DNA from: Effrenium voratum
Lineage: Eukaryota > Sar > Dinophyceae > Suessiales > Symbiodiniaceae
Length of the DNA: 64,000 bases
Assembly (NCBI GenBank): GCA_963377175.1
Contig: CAUJNA010003785.1
Location: forward strand, 86,001-150,000
Reading direction: 5' to 3'
Part shown: positions 51,690 to 61,206 of the stretch, in pieces
How the letters are laid out: the number at the start of each line of letters is the position of its first letter
How positions within the stretch are numbered: position 1 is the stretch's first letter
Notes under the pieces: generated by a model
Told to the model about the DNA's origin: nothing
Seen by the model: only the letters and a program-made list of their open reading frames with translations
Database searches by the model: none
Position numbers and translations under genes: made by a program

Positions 51690-52200
51690 TGAAGCGCAAA
51701 TGAAAAGGAACTGGAAAGGAAATATGGAAAGGAAACAGAAAGGAAATATAAAACGAAAGGAAATGGAAAGAAAATGGAAAGGACGTGGAAAGGACATTTA
51801 GAGGAAATGGAAAAGAAATGAAAGGAATCGGAAGGAAATGGAAAGGAAACGGGAGCGAAATGTAGGGGGAATCGAAAGGAAATGGAAAGGAAATGGACAT
51901 GGATTGGACATAGAAAGGAATGGAAAGGAAATGGAAAGGGGCAGGCTCCGTAATTGGTTTCATACAAACTTTATCAGCAGTGAGCCTAGAACCGCCAAGC
52001 ACAAACGTGCCCTTTCCTTTCCATGTCCTTTCCATTATCTTTCCATTTCCTTTTCAAACATCCATTTCCTTCCAATTTCCTTTCTATTTCCTCCATTTCC
52101 TTTCAATGTCCCTTTAATGTCCTTTCCATTTCCTTTCCATTTGTTTTCCTTTTCTATTTCCTCTCCAGTTCCTTTCTCTTTCCTTTTCATTTGGGCTTCA
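51690..52200. repeat. Purine GGAAA tract facing a pyrimidine TTTCC tract
   Basis: GGAAATGGAAAGGAA-type repeats to about 51950, then CCTTTCCATTTCC-type repeats at 52010-52190. The two arms could form a long imperfect hairpin. Confidence 0.82.
51941..52027 (+). repeat. 87-bp direct repeat, copy 1
   Basis: GCAGGCTCCGTAATTGGTTT, CATACAAACTTTATCAGCAG and GCCAAGCACAAACGTGCCCT recur at 52223-52310 with modest divergence. Each ends in CCTTTCCxxTCCATGTC. Confidence 0.82.
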
Positions 52201-52222
52201 ACGTGCCTGGAATCCAGCCGAG

Positions 52223-52310
52223 GCAGGCTCGGTAATGGATTCTATACAAAACTGTATCGGCAGTGAGCCCCAACTTGCCAAGCACAAACGGTCCCTTTCC
52301 TGTCCATGTC
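52223..52310 (+). repeat. 87-bp direct repeat, copy 2
   Basis: Diverged copy of 51941-52027: GCAGGCTCGGTAATGGATTC, then GCCAAGCACAAACGGTCCC. Confidence 0.82.
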
Positions 52311-52318
52311 TTGTTACA

Positions 52319-52470
52319 GTAGTTGTTGTTTGCTTTTGTGTTGTTGATTGCTTTTGTTGGTTGTTGATTGTTGTTGTGAGTTGTTGATTGTTTTTGTGAG
52401 TTGTTGATTGTTTTTGTTAGTTGTTGATTGTTTTTGTTTGTTGTTCATTGTTTTTCTTGTTGTTGATTCA
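52319..52470 (+). repeat. GTTGTTGATTGTTTTT minisatellite
   Basis: About seven units of 18-24 bp of GTTGTTGATTG with T-rich spacers. Confidence 0.85.
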
Positions 52471-52663
52471 TCGCCCTCTTCTGAGCGTCCCATGATGAAC
52501 ATAGAAAAACATGATGGGTTTTCTAGCTATTGTATCCAACTGATACAACCATTAGAAAACAATGACTGATTTGTCAACTAGTTTCTCATTAATTGGAAAA
52601 TGGCAGATTGTCCAGCTATTGTTTCTATCTAGTATGCTGATTAATTGTGAGATCAGTATACAG

Positions 52664-52686
52664 CTACTGGCAGGATCAACCAGGTT
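52664..52686 (-). rRNA. Relic of the 5' end of 18S rRNA (23 nt exact)
   Basis: The minus strand from 52686 reads AACCTGGTTGATCCTGCCAG then TAG, identical to the universally conserved start of eukaryotic 18S rRNA. It then continues with weak resemblance (CTGTATACTGATCTCACA) before diverging completely within about 30 nt. It is a truncated fragment inside AT-rich repeats, not a gene. Confidence 0.72.
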
Positions 52687-53147
52687 AGGAATAGAAAGGA
52701 CATAAAAGGACATGAAAGCAATGACAAAGAAACGGAAAGAAACGGATCGGACAAGAAAGGAATTAAATGGACTAAAAGTAGAAATAAAATGGAATGGAAA
52801 TGGAAAGGACTGAAAAGTAGGGAAAACAAACTCACCCCTTCAACCTCTGTTCGGGGAGATTTACACAAAAAAAGCAACTTTTCCGGCTTGGTTGGCCTTG
52901 ATCACTTCATTAGAGAGGAGCGAAAAGGAATGGAAAGACATGGAAACACAAAAAAGGAAAGAAAATGGAAAGAAGTGGAAACAAAATTGGAAAGGACATG
53001 GATAGGAAAAGAACTAGACAGAAATACACGAAATAGAAAGAAAGAAATGGATTTGAAATGGAATGGACATGGAACACACATGCAAAGGAGTGAAAGGAAC
53101 ATGGAAAGGGACGGGAAGATATAGGTATATTTTTTGAGGAAATGGAC

Positions 53148-55000
53148 ATGAAACTCGCCCTGACCAAATTCTTTGCACGGGAAATTGCGAAACGAGCACG
53201 TGTTTGGCCCGGGCTGGCCTTCGGCACTTCTAGCTAAGAATAGAAAGGAAAGAAATGAAGTTAAAATGGAATTGACATGGAATGACAGGGAGGGAAAGGA
53301 AACTCGCCTCTTCAGAACTCTTTCGAAAGAAATTGCAAAATGAGCAGTTCCTTTCTTCCTCCGCTTTTACCCAGGATATAGGTAAGAGATCCCAAGAGCT
53401 GATATCAAAACAAGCTATCCATCGCTTCGCTAGCTGCCACAACCTTACGACTGAGGAAGAAGTAAATCCTAACGTATAAATATTGTGTCTCTGTATCTGT
53501 CCTTCTCATAATCCTTCTCATGCCAACAAAAATAATTAAGATTTGGAGAAGGAAGGACAGATAGGTGACTAGGAGATCCTCTATACAAGCCTTATAAATG
53601 CGAACGAAGATATCCAAAAGTAGATTTAATATGCTGTAGATCCCGGTCTTAAGCCGCTGTGTAGGGGGGGGCATCTTCCAGAATATCACACACATTGGTT
53701 TACAGTTACAAGTATTATCTATTTGATTTACTAGCTGTATTTTGTCTCGCCATGAATATCACATATTTATTATTTACTTGTTTCATCGCTGTGTCTTGTT
53801 TATAGGAACTCTGTTCCTTAAGATCTTAGTGCTAGGACTGTATATAAGCGCTTCAAAGATGGGAGATGCATCCAAAAGCGTTCATTCTCTGTCTTTTTCC
53901 TGTCCTTTTACTGGTATGCGTCTTGGAAATTCCAGAGTCATAACTGTTGCAGCTAAACAAAAGCAAGATAACATTAATCATATGAACGAAGGGACATCTC
54001 CTTACCTTGCAACCCCTCTTTCCCTTAGTAATCACGGCGGTGAGATAGGAATGAGTTAGGATAGGATAATATTGGGACATGGGCTAGACCTTACCTTTCA
54101 TGCCATTTGGCCCGGGCTGGCCTTGGGCACTTTTCCATCTCCGTTTCTTGTCTATTCCATTTCTCTATTTGTTTCCATTTCCTTTTCAACGACCTTCCTC
54201 CCTTCTGTTTCCTTTCCATTCCCGTTTACTTATATATATATATATGTTTAAAAAAGAAAAAAAGAAAAACACATGATCGGTTCCATTCCTTTGTGTTTCT
54301 ATGTTCTTTGCACTTTCTTGCTATTTCTTTCCATTTCTTTGCTTCTCTTTCCCTTTATTTCTATTCCTTTCCACTCCTTTCCACTCCTTTCCATTCCCCT
54401 TCATTCTTAGCTAGAAGAAGTGCCCAGGGCCAGCCCGGGCCGAAAAAGTGCTCGTTTCGCAATTGTCAATGTCAATAATGGTGAAGCAGCAGGTGTCAAT
54501 TTCATTTCTTTGAAATTCCTTTTCATGTCCTTTGCGTTCCTTCCATATCCGGCTCAATCCTGTCCATCTTTCTTTCCACTCATTTTCATTCCTTTCCATT
54601 TCTAGCTAGAAGTGCCCAAGACCAGCCCGGGCCGAAAAAGTGCTCCTTTCGCAATTGTCCATGTCAATAATTTTGAAGCGGCGTGGTTCCTTTCCATTTC
54701 TTTAAGATTCAGTTTCATGTCCTTTCCGTTCCATATTTGTTTCATTCATTTCCATATTTATTTTCATTAAACTGATATTCTATTCCTTTGCTTATATTTC
54801 CTTCCTATTTCCTCTCCTGTCCATTTCTGTGACTTTCTCTCTGTGTCTTGTCCATTCCTGTCCATTCCTGTCCATTCCTGTCCATCCCTTCCTTTGCTTT
54901 TCATTGCTTTCCATTGCTTTCCATTGCTTTCCATTCCTAGCTAGAAGTGCCCAAGGCCAGGCCGGGCCGAGAAAGTGCTCGTTTCACAATGTCCACTCCT
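53148..55000. repeat. Dispersed GCCCGGGCTGGCC element, five copies in both orientations
   Basis: Copies at about 53148-53236 and 54108-54140 (one orientation) and 54417-54490, 54605-54680, 54942-55000 (the other). Shared parts: AGAAGTGCCxAxGxCCAGCC, CGGGCCGAAAAAGTGCTCxT and TTCGCAATTGTC, flanked by CTAGCTAGAA and pyrimidine-rich CCATTCCTTTCC tracts. No coding. Confidence 0.8.
53405..54100. other. AT-rich unique island inside the repeat block
   Basis: Unlike its flanks this 700-bp stretch lacks tandem structure. Frames of 75-105 codons exist on both strands without motifs. CCTTCTCATAATCCTTCTCA is a small internal duplication. I cannot assign it. Confidence 0.35.
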
Positions 55001-55537
55001 TTCTTTTTCACGTCCTTTCCATTTCTTTCCAATTCCTTGTCATGCCTTGTTTCCATTGCTATTTCTTGTTGTTACATTTGCAATTGTGCTTCCATTAGCT
55101 TTCATGTGTTCCAAATATTGTTTGTTCCATGACGTTTCTATTTCGTGACTATGTCCTTTTCATTTCGCTCCATTCCATGTCGGTTATTCTTTTCTACTAG
55201 ATTGATTTTGTTACAAAGCGTGATGCTACGCCACTGATGTATCTCGTAAATTAGGAAATGTTAACTATCATAAGCAACGGAAAAAATAAAACATGGAGAT
55301 GTACACTTCTTGCATCGAAACAAAACAGAGGATGCGTTTGTGCTTCATTCACTAAATTGATCTCTTTCATTTAAAGAGATCTCGTTTCTTACACGCCACG
55401 CACGCGCGCGCCACATTTGGTGCAATCTTCCCAACCGGCCACCCCCAACCCCCCCCCCCCCTCACCCCCAACCCCCCCCCCCAAAAACCCTCCCCACAAC
55501 CCCCACCCACCACCCCCCATCCCACTCCACGTCCTGC

Positions 55538-55616
55538 GCCGGGTCCGGCCGCGGCGCGGCCCTGCGCCGCCGCCGCGGCCGCGGGCGCGGTCGCGGCGGC
55601 CTCGCGCTCCGACAGC
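55538..55616 (-). CDS. Exon after the membrane segment, Ala-rich LSEREAAATAP
   Basis: 79 nt of extreme GC after ACCAG|G. Encodes LSEREAAATAPAAAAAAQGR and AAAGPG before a GC donor. It starts in phase 2, exactly what the exon at 56626-56668 requires (AG + G = Arg). Probably the cytoplasmic side of a single-pass membrane protein. The lower edge is uncertain. Confidence 0.52.
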
Positions 55617-55663
55617 CTGGTGCCGTGAGCCGACAGTTGGGTGGGGAAATTTGGCTCAAAACA

Positions 55664-55784
55664 TACGGAATCATAGGTGTCCTTTTGGGGCCAGATGGGT
55701 TTCCCTGGTAGATGGTTCAACCAGGTAAACCAGGAATCGCCCTCTATGTTTCGAACAACCAAAAGGGACACCTATGTACGGAAT
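55664..55784. mobile_element. hAT-like MITE, family A copy 2, perfect 8-bp TSD
   Basis: The element at 55672-55776 (105 bp) starts CATAGGTGTCCTTTTGG and ends CCAAAAGGGACACCTATG. It is flanked by TACGGAAT on both sides. An 8-bp duplication and CA...TG ends are typical of hAT-type non-autonomous elements. The interior CCTGGTAGATGG and AGGTAAACCAGGAATCGCCC link it to 34539-34632 and 59786-59890. Confidence 0.85.
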
Positions 55785-55984
55785 CCTCAAAGGTCGAAAC
55801 AATTTTGGCAAACAGGTATTTGGTGGGTTTATTTGGCATGGTTGGAAAAGACTGGAACTCCAGAAAGGTCTTGAATTTTGAGCACCCGTGGGAAACGAAT
55901 GCAAATCCACCATGGTTCAGGTCATCCTTTCCTGTTTTGACACACACCGTCACACACCCTTCATCTTTTCACTCTGGCTTTTCA

Positions 55985-56055
55985 AATAGGCCACCACCTC
56001 AAAAGTGACATATGAATCCAATAAATGGTGTCCACCAAAGGGTCCCATTAAAACT
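55985..56055. mobile_element. Dispersed hairpin element, family B copy 4, inverted
   Basis: CCACCACCTCAAAAGTGACA, then GGTGTCCACCAAAGGGTCCC, the inverse of copy 1. Confidence 0.6.
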
Positions 56056-56625
56056 CAGACCCAAATGAGCCCAGTTCATTCTCCCCAGTGTCCCCTTCCG
56101 AGCCTATCCGGCCGCTCGGGTTGCCCCCGGAGGGGGCAGAGATAGCTTGTGGGCGAAGGTGGGAAATGCAAAGGGTGGGCAGCTTTTCCGTGAGACTCCG
56201 GAATTTGGATCGGAGCGCGTCCTACTTCTTGTTTCCCAAGGTCCATGTGAAGTCTGCAGCCAACGGCTTCCTGCCATGCACAAGGGGGGGGGGTAGGGCA
56301 GGGCCCCGTTCGTGGATGCCAATTCTACAAACAATCAGCAAGCGAAACTTCATCACGGCTGAGGTTGATAATTTAGATGTTATTCTCTAAGTGCCTCCCA
56401 AAATTGGACATGGACCCTCCAAATTGTGGGCTTACCTTCACGCATCCCTTCAAAGCCATCCAAAAACAAGAGACCTCTAGATTTCGGATACTATCAGCTG
56501 CCGGATTGCAGATGTCCGGTTCCAAGTCACGCAGTCAAACCTTGAATTTGAACTTGGCAAATATGACAAAGCATGGCACGGCACGGCTTCAGAAGCGTCG
56601 CTGCCCAACCCTGTCTGGCTGACGC

Positions 56626-56668
56626 CTGCGCTGGAGCATAATGGCCAGCAGGCCGCCGATGACGAGAC
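56626..56668 (-). CDS. Exon encoding a transmembrane stretch, LVIGGLLAIMLQR
   Basis: 43 nt after AACCGCCAG|G: 2 nt of a split codon, then LVIGGLLAIMLQR with every codon but one ending in G or C, then AG before a GC donor. Glycine-rich hydrophobic helix followed by Arg fits the inner half of a type I membrane anchor. It joins 55538-55616 in phase. The upstream half of the helix must be in another exon, not found. Confidence 0.55.
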
Positions 56669-56730
56669 CTGGCGGTTTGGAATTGGCTTGGAAGATTGAA
56701 GCTCCTGCTTCTCTCAGAAACAAATATCAC

Positions 56731-56823
56731 TGTGGGTCAAAAACAGGTACCCAAAATGGAACCCTGATAAATGGAACCAAAGACTAAAACCTGCGGTCCC
56801 CTGGTGGCTTAATTTGACCCACA
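56731..56823. mobile_element. TIR element, family F copy 2
   Basis: Ends TGTGGGTCAAA and TTTGACCCACA are perfectly inverse over 11 bp. Interior matches 7264-7366. Confidence 0.68.
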
Positions 56824-57039
56824 CCCCTATACACAAATGGCACGGGAAAATACTTCTTAGCGCCCAAACCTCGAAACCGACCCAAGGGTCCGCAAAAAAT
56901 AACATGGGGCACCATCCCATCAAACGAAGCTGGCAAAAAGTGCCGAGGCTCATGCGGAATGGCGCTGGCTTCCAAGATGCTCCTTCTGCAAGCCACGTCC
57001 AAGTGATTTACAGGGCAAGCACTGTAGAAGAAATCGCTG

Positions 57040-57385
57040 TATAAGAAATTGAGAGGCTGAGATTGCACATTTGCTGCTGAGAAATTGAGCCCCCTGGATT
57101 GTTTGTCCAATTTCTTAGTTTTTGCGGCCTTTTCGGGTGATGAAGGACTCCCCCTGCCAAGACATTCAGCGGCTCAATTTCTTAGCAGCGTTTTTGGTTT
57201 CGGGTGAGCTAAGAAGTTCAGGGGCTCAGTTTCTTAGCGGCCTTTTCCGAGCTATATTTCTTAAGCAACTCAGGCGCCAAAATTTATTAGGGGGCCCCAG
57301 TGCAGCCACAGGCAGGCCCTGATTTCTTAGCAGAGGAGTCCTTCATCCCCGGCTAAGAAATTTATCCCCTGAAATTCTTAGCAAA
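57040..57385. repeat. Cluster of ATTTCTTAGC motifs in both orientations
   Basis: At least eight copies of (C)AATTTCTTAGC or its inverse near 57042, 57077, 57110, 57172, 57225, 57328, 57350 and 57375, each with a different G/C-rich spacer (GGGGCTC, CAGCGGC, GCCCCCT). Confidence 0.72.
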
Positions 57386-58002
57386 CAAGGTTTAGAAATT
57401 GCCAGCCCCTTTGTCTCCAGAGGGCACAAACCAGCCCTTTGGACGCCAAGACATTCAGCCCCCTGGGCCTCGACCAGCCGATTCCTTATACAGCGCTCGC
57501 AGTGTAATTTGCGGCTCGGCTTCCTTAACAATCATCTTTTCAAGGGTGCCTCTCGCATTCATGATGACCTCAAACGTGAAGCATCTATGCATCAAATGTG
57601 ATCTCCGTGTCAAAATCAGCCTCCCAGTGGCTTGTGCGTTGGCCAATTCACCCCCTTTCTGCCTTTGCACCTTTTGGTCAAAGGGAAGGAATGGGTTGAG
57701 GGGGTGCCAGGTCAATGCTGGTTGCCCGACTGGCAAAGCTCGCGAAACAGAGATCCAGAAGAAATCCAGTCACGATGAGCATTCTGCCACCCGATGCTAT
57801 CCCTTTCAATTTCCCGTTGCAAACAGCAAGGAATTCGATCAGTCATGCCACTCCGGGGGTCGTCATGATCAGCCTTGTGAAGCCATCAACCACTTCGATG
57901 GGCTATCGATGATTTTTTGTCCTTCAAGCTGGCAGGACAGCATGACCTGCTCCGACTGCAAGTGCTGAAGTCTCCCGATGTGGGTCTGGAACCCTTCCTA
58001 GC

Positions 58003-58136
58003 ATATTTCTAAGGGTAGCTTCCCCATTCTTTCCAGGGATCCTTCTTTCTAGAAAGCCGCCAAAAACCGTGTGCAAACAGCTGGTTTTTGAAAGAACAAT
58101 TGTTGAAAATAATGGGGAATCAACCCCTAGAATATT
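58003..58136 (+). mobile_element. Introner-like element, family E copy 3 with 5-bp TSD
   Basis: The element at 58008-58131 begins TCTAAGGGTAGCTTCC and ends AATCAACCCCTAGA, with ATATT on both sides. Read on the plus strand it has a GT near the start and an AG at the end. Shared blocks: CCATTCTTTCCAGGGATCC, TTCTTTCTAGAAAG, TTGAAAGAACAATTGTTGAA. Confidence 0.78.
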
Positions 58137-58621
58137 GGAGAACCACATGTCATCATCAAATGTCCTCGGAAAAGGCATAGTCCCCTTCACTTGAGGCCTG
58201 ACCAGAGCTCATGATTTGACTGTGGCATTAAGGCCCTTGTCATGCAACTTTGACAGTGTGTTTATTGCGTTGCTTGGGATTCGGAGCCAAGAATTTGCTA
58301 CGCCAAATGCTGCAAAATATGAACTGGCCGTAGTCCACAAGCGGTCCGCCCTGAAACAAAGCATCCAGGAAAGGGCCGTTCATCTGAGTCATCAATGATT
58401 CGGTCCGCGCAGAACGGACCTTCATCATGTGCCCTGATCTCGGCTTGCCCCTCGCGGAACTCACTCACCAAATTCAGGCAGTTTCAGTACAGGAAAAAAA
58501 GGTCGTTACCCGTCCAATTGTTTAGTTTCGCGTCGTGCCTTGCGAGGGTGAGGGGCAGAAAATCAGAGCTCCTACGCCAGGGACCAAAACCCCAAGCCCG
58601 GCTCCCAGCCCGATTTACGAC

Positions 58622-58715
58622 CTGCATCAATGTACTTCAGCACGAAGCACTGCAGCTCGTCGCCCACTTTCTGGCCGTCGCCAGCGTCCGGTTGAGTCAT
58701 CAGCGAAATCAGATT
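58622..58715 (-). CDS. Exon resembling the end of an S1 RNA-binding domain
   Basis: The frame QNLISLMTQPDAGDGQKVGD continues with ELQCFVLKYIDA before a GT donor (GCAG|GTCG). GQKVGDELxxxVLxID is the typical last strand pair of S1 (OB-fold) domains. The first half, with the G.V..I..FGAFV strand, was not found. The acceptor is either GGTCAG|A or GGCCAG|A, neither following AG|G. Confidence 0.42.
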
Positions 58716-59493
58716 CTGACCGGGAACCCAAACAAGACTCTTTCAAGGCGGCCGCTGTTTCTGGCTGATACTTCTTCTAGGTTCCAAACAAGCCTTGATC
58801 TCAGCTCCTTGATTCGTGGTTTTTCTTGAAACGGATGGTCCCAAGCAACCCCATCCAATGCAACACCCGTTCCAGGTGCAATTTCAATCCACACCATTCA
58901 AATGCCAAGGACTGCTCTCATGCCAGGGCTTAACTCCTTTCATTGACAATGGTCTCAACCAACCCCATCCAATCAACCCCCATAGGACACAATTCATTCC
59001 AAGGAAGGATCCCCAGCTTTGACCCGTTGCTATCACCCGTTGCCAAATCTAGAGTGAAGAGTCTGAGAGGTACAAAAGTCACGCCACAAACTCCGCGTAA
59101 CTGCTGGGGATTCCGATTTAAGTGGAGCAATTGCCCTTTCGGAAGCGCATTGCAACGCTCCTCAGCTTGACTTTTGGCTCTTGGATGCTTTTCGACAAGC
59201 AGAAGCGACACAGCCCAAAAGCGCAGCAGGTAACCAACAGCTGTGGAGCGTAAGTACAGGCGTTCAAAGTATCACTCCTGAGATTCGCCTTTGTGAAGAA
59301 ACGATATCCGTAGAACCCGTTCACCATCTAACGATCTCCCCGCGAGCGAGCTCGTGGGTCCAAAATGGTCCAAAGTTCAAGGCTTCTCGCGAACCTTCTA
59401 TAAGGGGAAAAGCTGGGAAACCGGAGAAACAAAAAGAACACTACACATCCACACACACCCACACACACACGCACCCGGGTCCTTGAAACCCAC

Positions 59494-59635
59494 CAGGCCC
59501 CAGGCGGGTCTTTCTCGAGCTCGTGCCCCATCCGCCCGGGGCCAGCCGAGCGAAGGCAACTCCGCGTGCCCCGCTTCGGGTCCTGAAGGCCGCAGATCTG
59601 GGCGTGGTCCTTGTTCCGGCCGTCCAGGACCATGC
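59494..59635 (-). CDS. Putative exon, VLDGRNKDHAQICGLQDPKR
   Basis: 142 nt after CTTTCAG|G, the best acceptor in this part. Reads MVLDGRNKDHAQICGLQDPK, RGTRSCLRSAGPGRMGHELE and KDPPGAW before a GT donor. High GC3; two Cys could form a small disulphide loop. Starts in phase 1, ends in phase 2. Possibly the outer part of the membrane protein at 56.6 kb; not proven. Confidence 0.5.
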
Positions 59636-59785
59636 CTGAAAGGCACTTTCAAACCATGGTTGGACCTGAAGGCACCACTTTCAAACCATGGAGTTGGAAC
59701 CACTGTTTGGCATTTACCAGCAAAAATCGAATCATATGGCTTCTCAGGTGCTGCGAAATGGATTTCGCAACCATCCACAGTAGGC

Positions 59786-59890
59786 GTCCAATGTTAGGGC
59801 AAGATGGGTTTCCCTGGTAGATGAGCAAGAACCAGGAATCGAACCCCCTCGATTTTTCAAAACCAACCAAAAAGGACAATGACGGCCCTT
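59786..59890. mobile_element. Family A-related element, diverged copy 3
   Basis: GATGGGTTTCCCTGGTAGAT, GAACCAGGAATCG and AACCAAAAAGGACAATGA match the interior and right end of 55672-55776. The ends are decayed and no target-site duplication is seen. Confidence 0.55.
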
Positions 59891-60572
59891 GGCCTCGCAA
59901 TTTGATTGCTGGGCCCCTTGCATCTCTTCGGGGTGAAGGGTCAAACCACCTGCCGAATCGTGGTCCTGGTCGCCTGGCAATTAGTTGGCAAGCCAGCAAC
60001 TGGTCATTTTTTGAGCGACCGGCCTGTAGTCTCCTTGATCCGATCGATAGCGTGCCAAACAAAGTTGAGACTCCCCCAAATTGGTCCCACCTTGACAAAA
60101 GACGTGGATGCATCATGATCCAAAAAAATGCAAGTCCAGAAAAGCCTGCTCATCTCAGGGCCGACATCGTCGTTTTGCAAGAGGCAAGATCGCAGAATTG
60201 CATCCCCACATACCACAGACCACCAGGGGAAGGAAAAGAGTGAATGTTGAGAGGTGATGCCAAGGGAAATCACGAAAAATGTTTTGGAAATGAGCAGCCC
60301 CCTGAGTACGGCAACATTATGAAGGCCGAAAGTGGGGGTGTCTGTCACAAAGAGGGCCGCTTTTTGACTCGGTGCGGTCTCAAAATGCGCCGCCTTTGTG
60401 GCAGGGGCAGGATTGACTTGTCGGGTCCTTTACTCCGTTTTGTCAATCCATCGGTACTAAGCCAGGTGAGTCATCAAGCCCGCCTTCAGAGCCACCCTCA
60501 AAGTCGCCGGACAGAGTCAGAAGCGGATAGCCAGTCCTGGAGGTTCGCATTGAGACGTGCAGAACAATTTCT

Positions 60573-60718
60573 GAGTTGTGCAGGGTTGTAGGAAATGACC
60601 ACTTCTGTGATACAATAAAAAGGGCTTCCCAAAGACTGAGACCCAATATACAGGGGGAGATTCCCTTGTATCACAGAAGTGGGAATAAACCCCTTGATTC
60701 CACAACCCTGGAGTTGTG
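60573..60718. mobile_element. hAT-like MITE with perfect 8-bp TSD GAGTTGTG
   Basis: The element at 60581-60710 (130 bp) begins CAGGGTTGTAGGAA and ends TTCCACAACCCTG. Inner arms CCACTTCTGTGATACAA and TTGTATCACAGAAGTGG are perfectly inverse. GAGTTGTG flanks both sides. 8-bp duplication and CAGGG ends are hallmarks of hAT elements. Too short to code. Confidence 0.88.
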
Positions 60719-61065
60719 GGATGCACTTTTGCGTTTACTAGAATCAAAGATTGTCTGGCCACCATCCCAAAGGAGGTTATTCTGGGGAGAATCCCGGAAC
60801 CTGGAGGTGCGCCCAATGTGTTTAGGCTCCAGCATGCACAGGAACCAAACTGCCCCGGAGTGATCCAAGACTCGGTGCATGAGCCAGGGATCCTGAAGCA
60901 AAGAGAGCGAGCCCTGGATCTTTGAAATTTGGGACCCGTGGATTTTTTCTTGCGGAAGTTCGAGACAACACGGCGCAAGAGAACCACCCCGTGGCTACAT
61001 TGGAATCCCCTTGCGGCATTGCGGGGCTTGACTTTAGATCCCTGTGGCAAATATAAACGGACCTC

Positions 61066-61206
61066 ACATGAGTCGCAATCAAAACCTGGTATTAAAATGG
61101 TCGACCCAGAATCATGTACAGGATTAAGAAGGCGGCCGCAGCTATTTATGGCTGGGATTGGCCCTTACTAACCTTCATCTACCCGGGTTTTGATTGTGGC
61201 TCACAT
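61066..61206. mobile_element. MITE-like element, family G copy 2 (133 bp, TSD ACAT)
   Basis: The element at 61070-61202 starts GAGTCGCAATCAAAACCTGG and ends CCGGGTTTTGATTGTGGCTC, flanked by ACAT on both sides. The interior AAGAAGGCGGCCGCAGCTAT and GGCTGGGATTGGCCCTTACT is close to 15780-15923. Confidence 0.82.

Noticed and set aside
52664..52686. An rRNA gene or rDNA unit
   Set aside because: Only the first 23 nt match; the rest of 18S is absent, so it is a relic.
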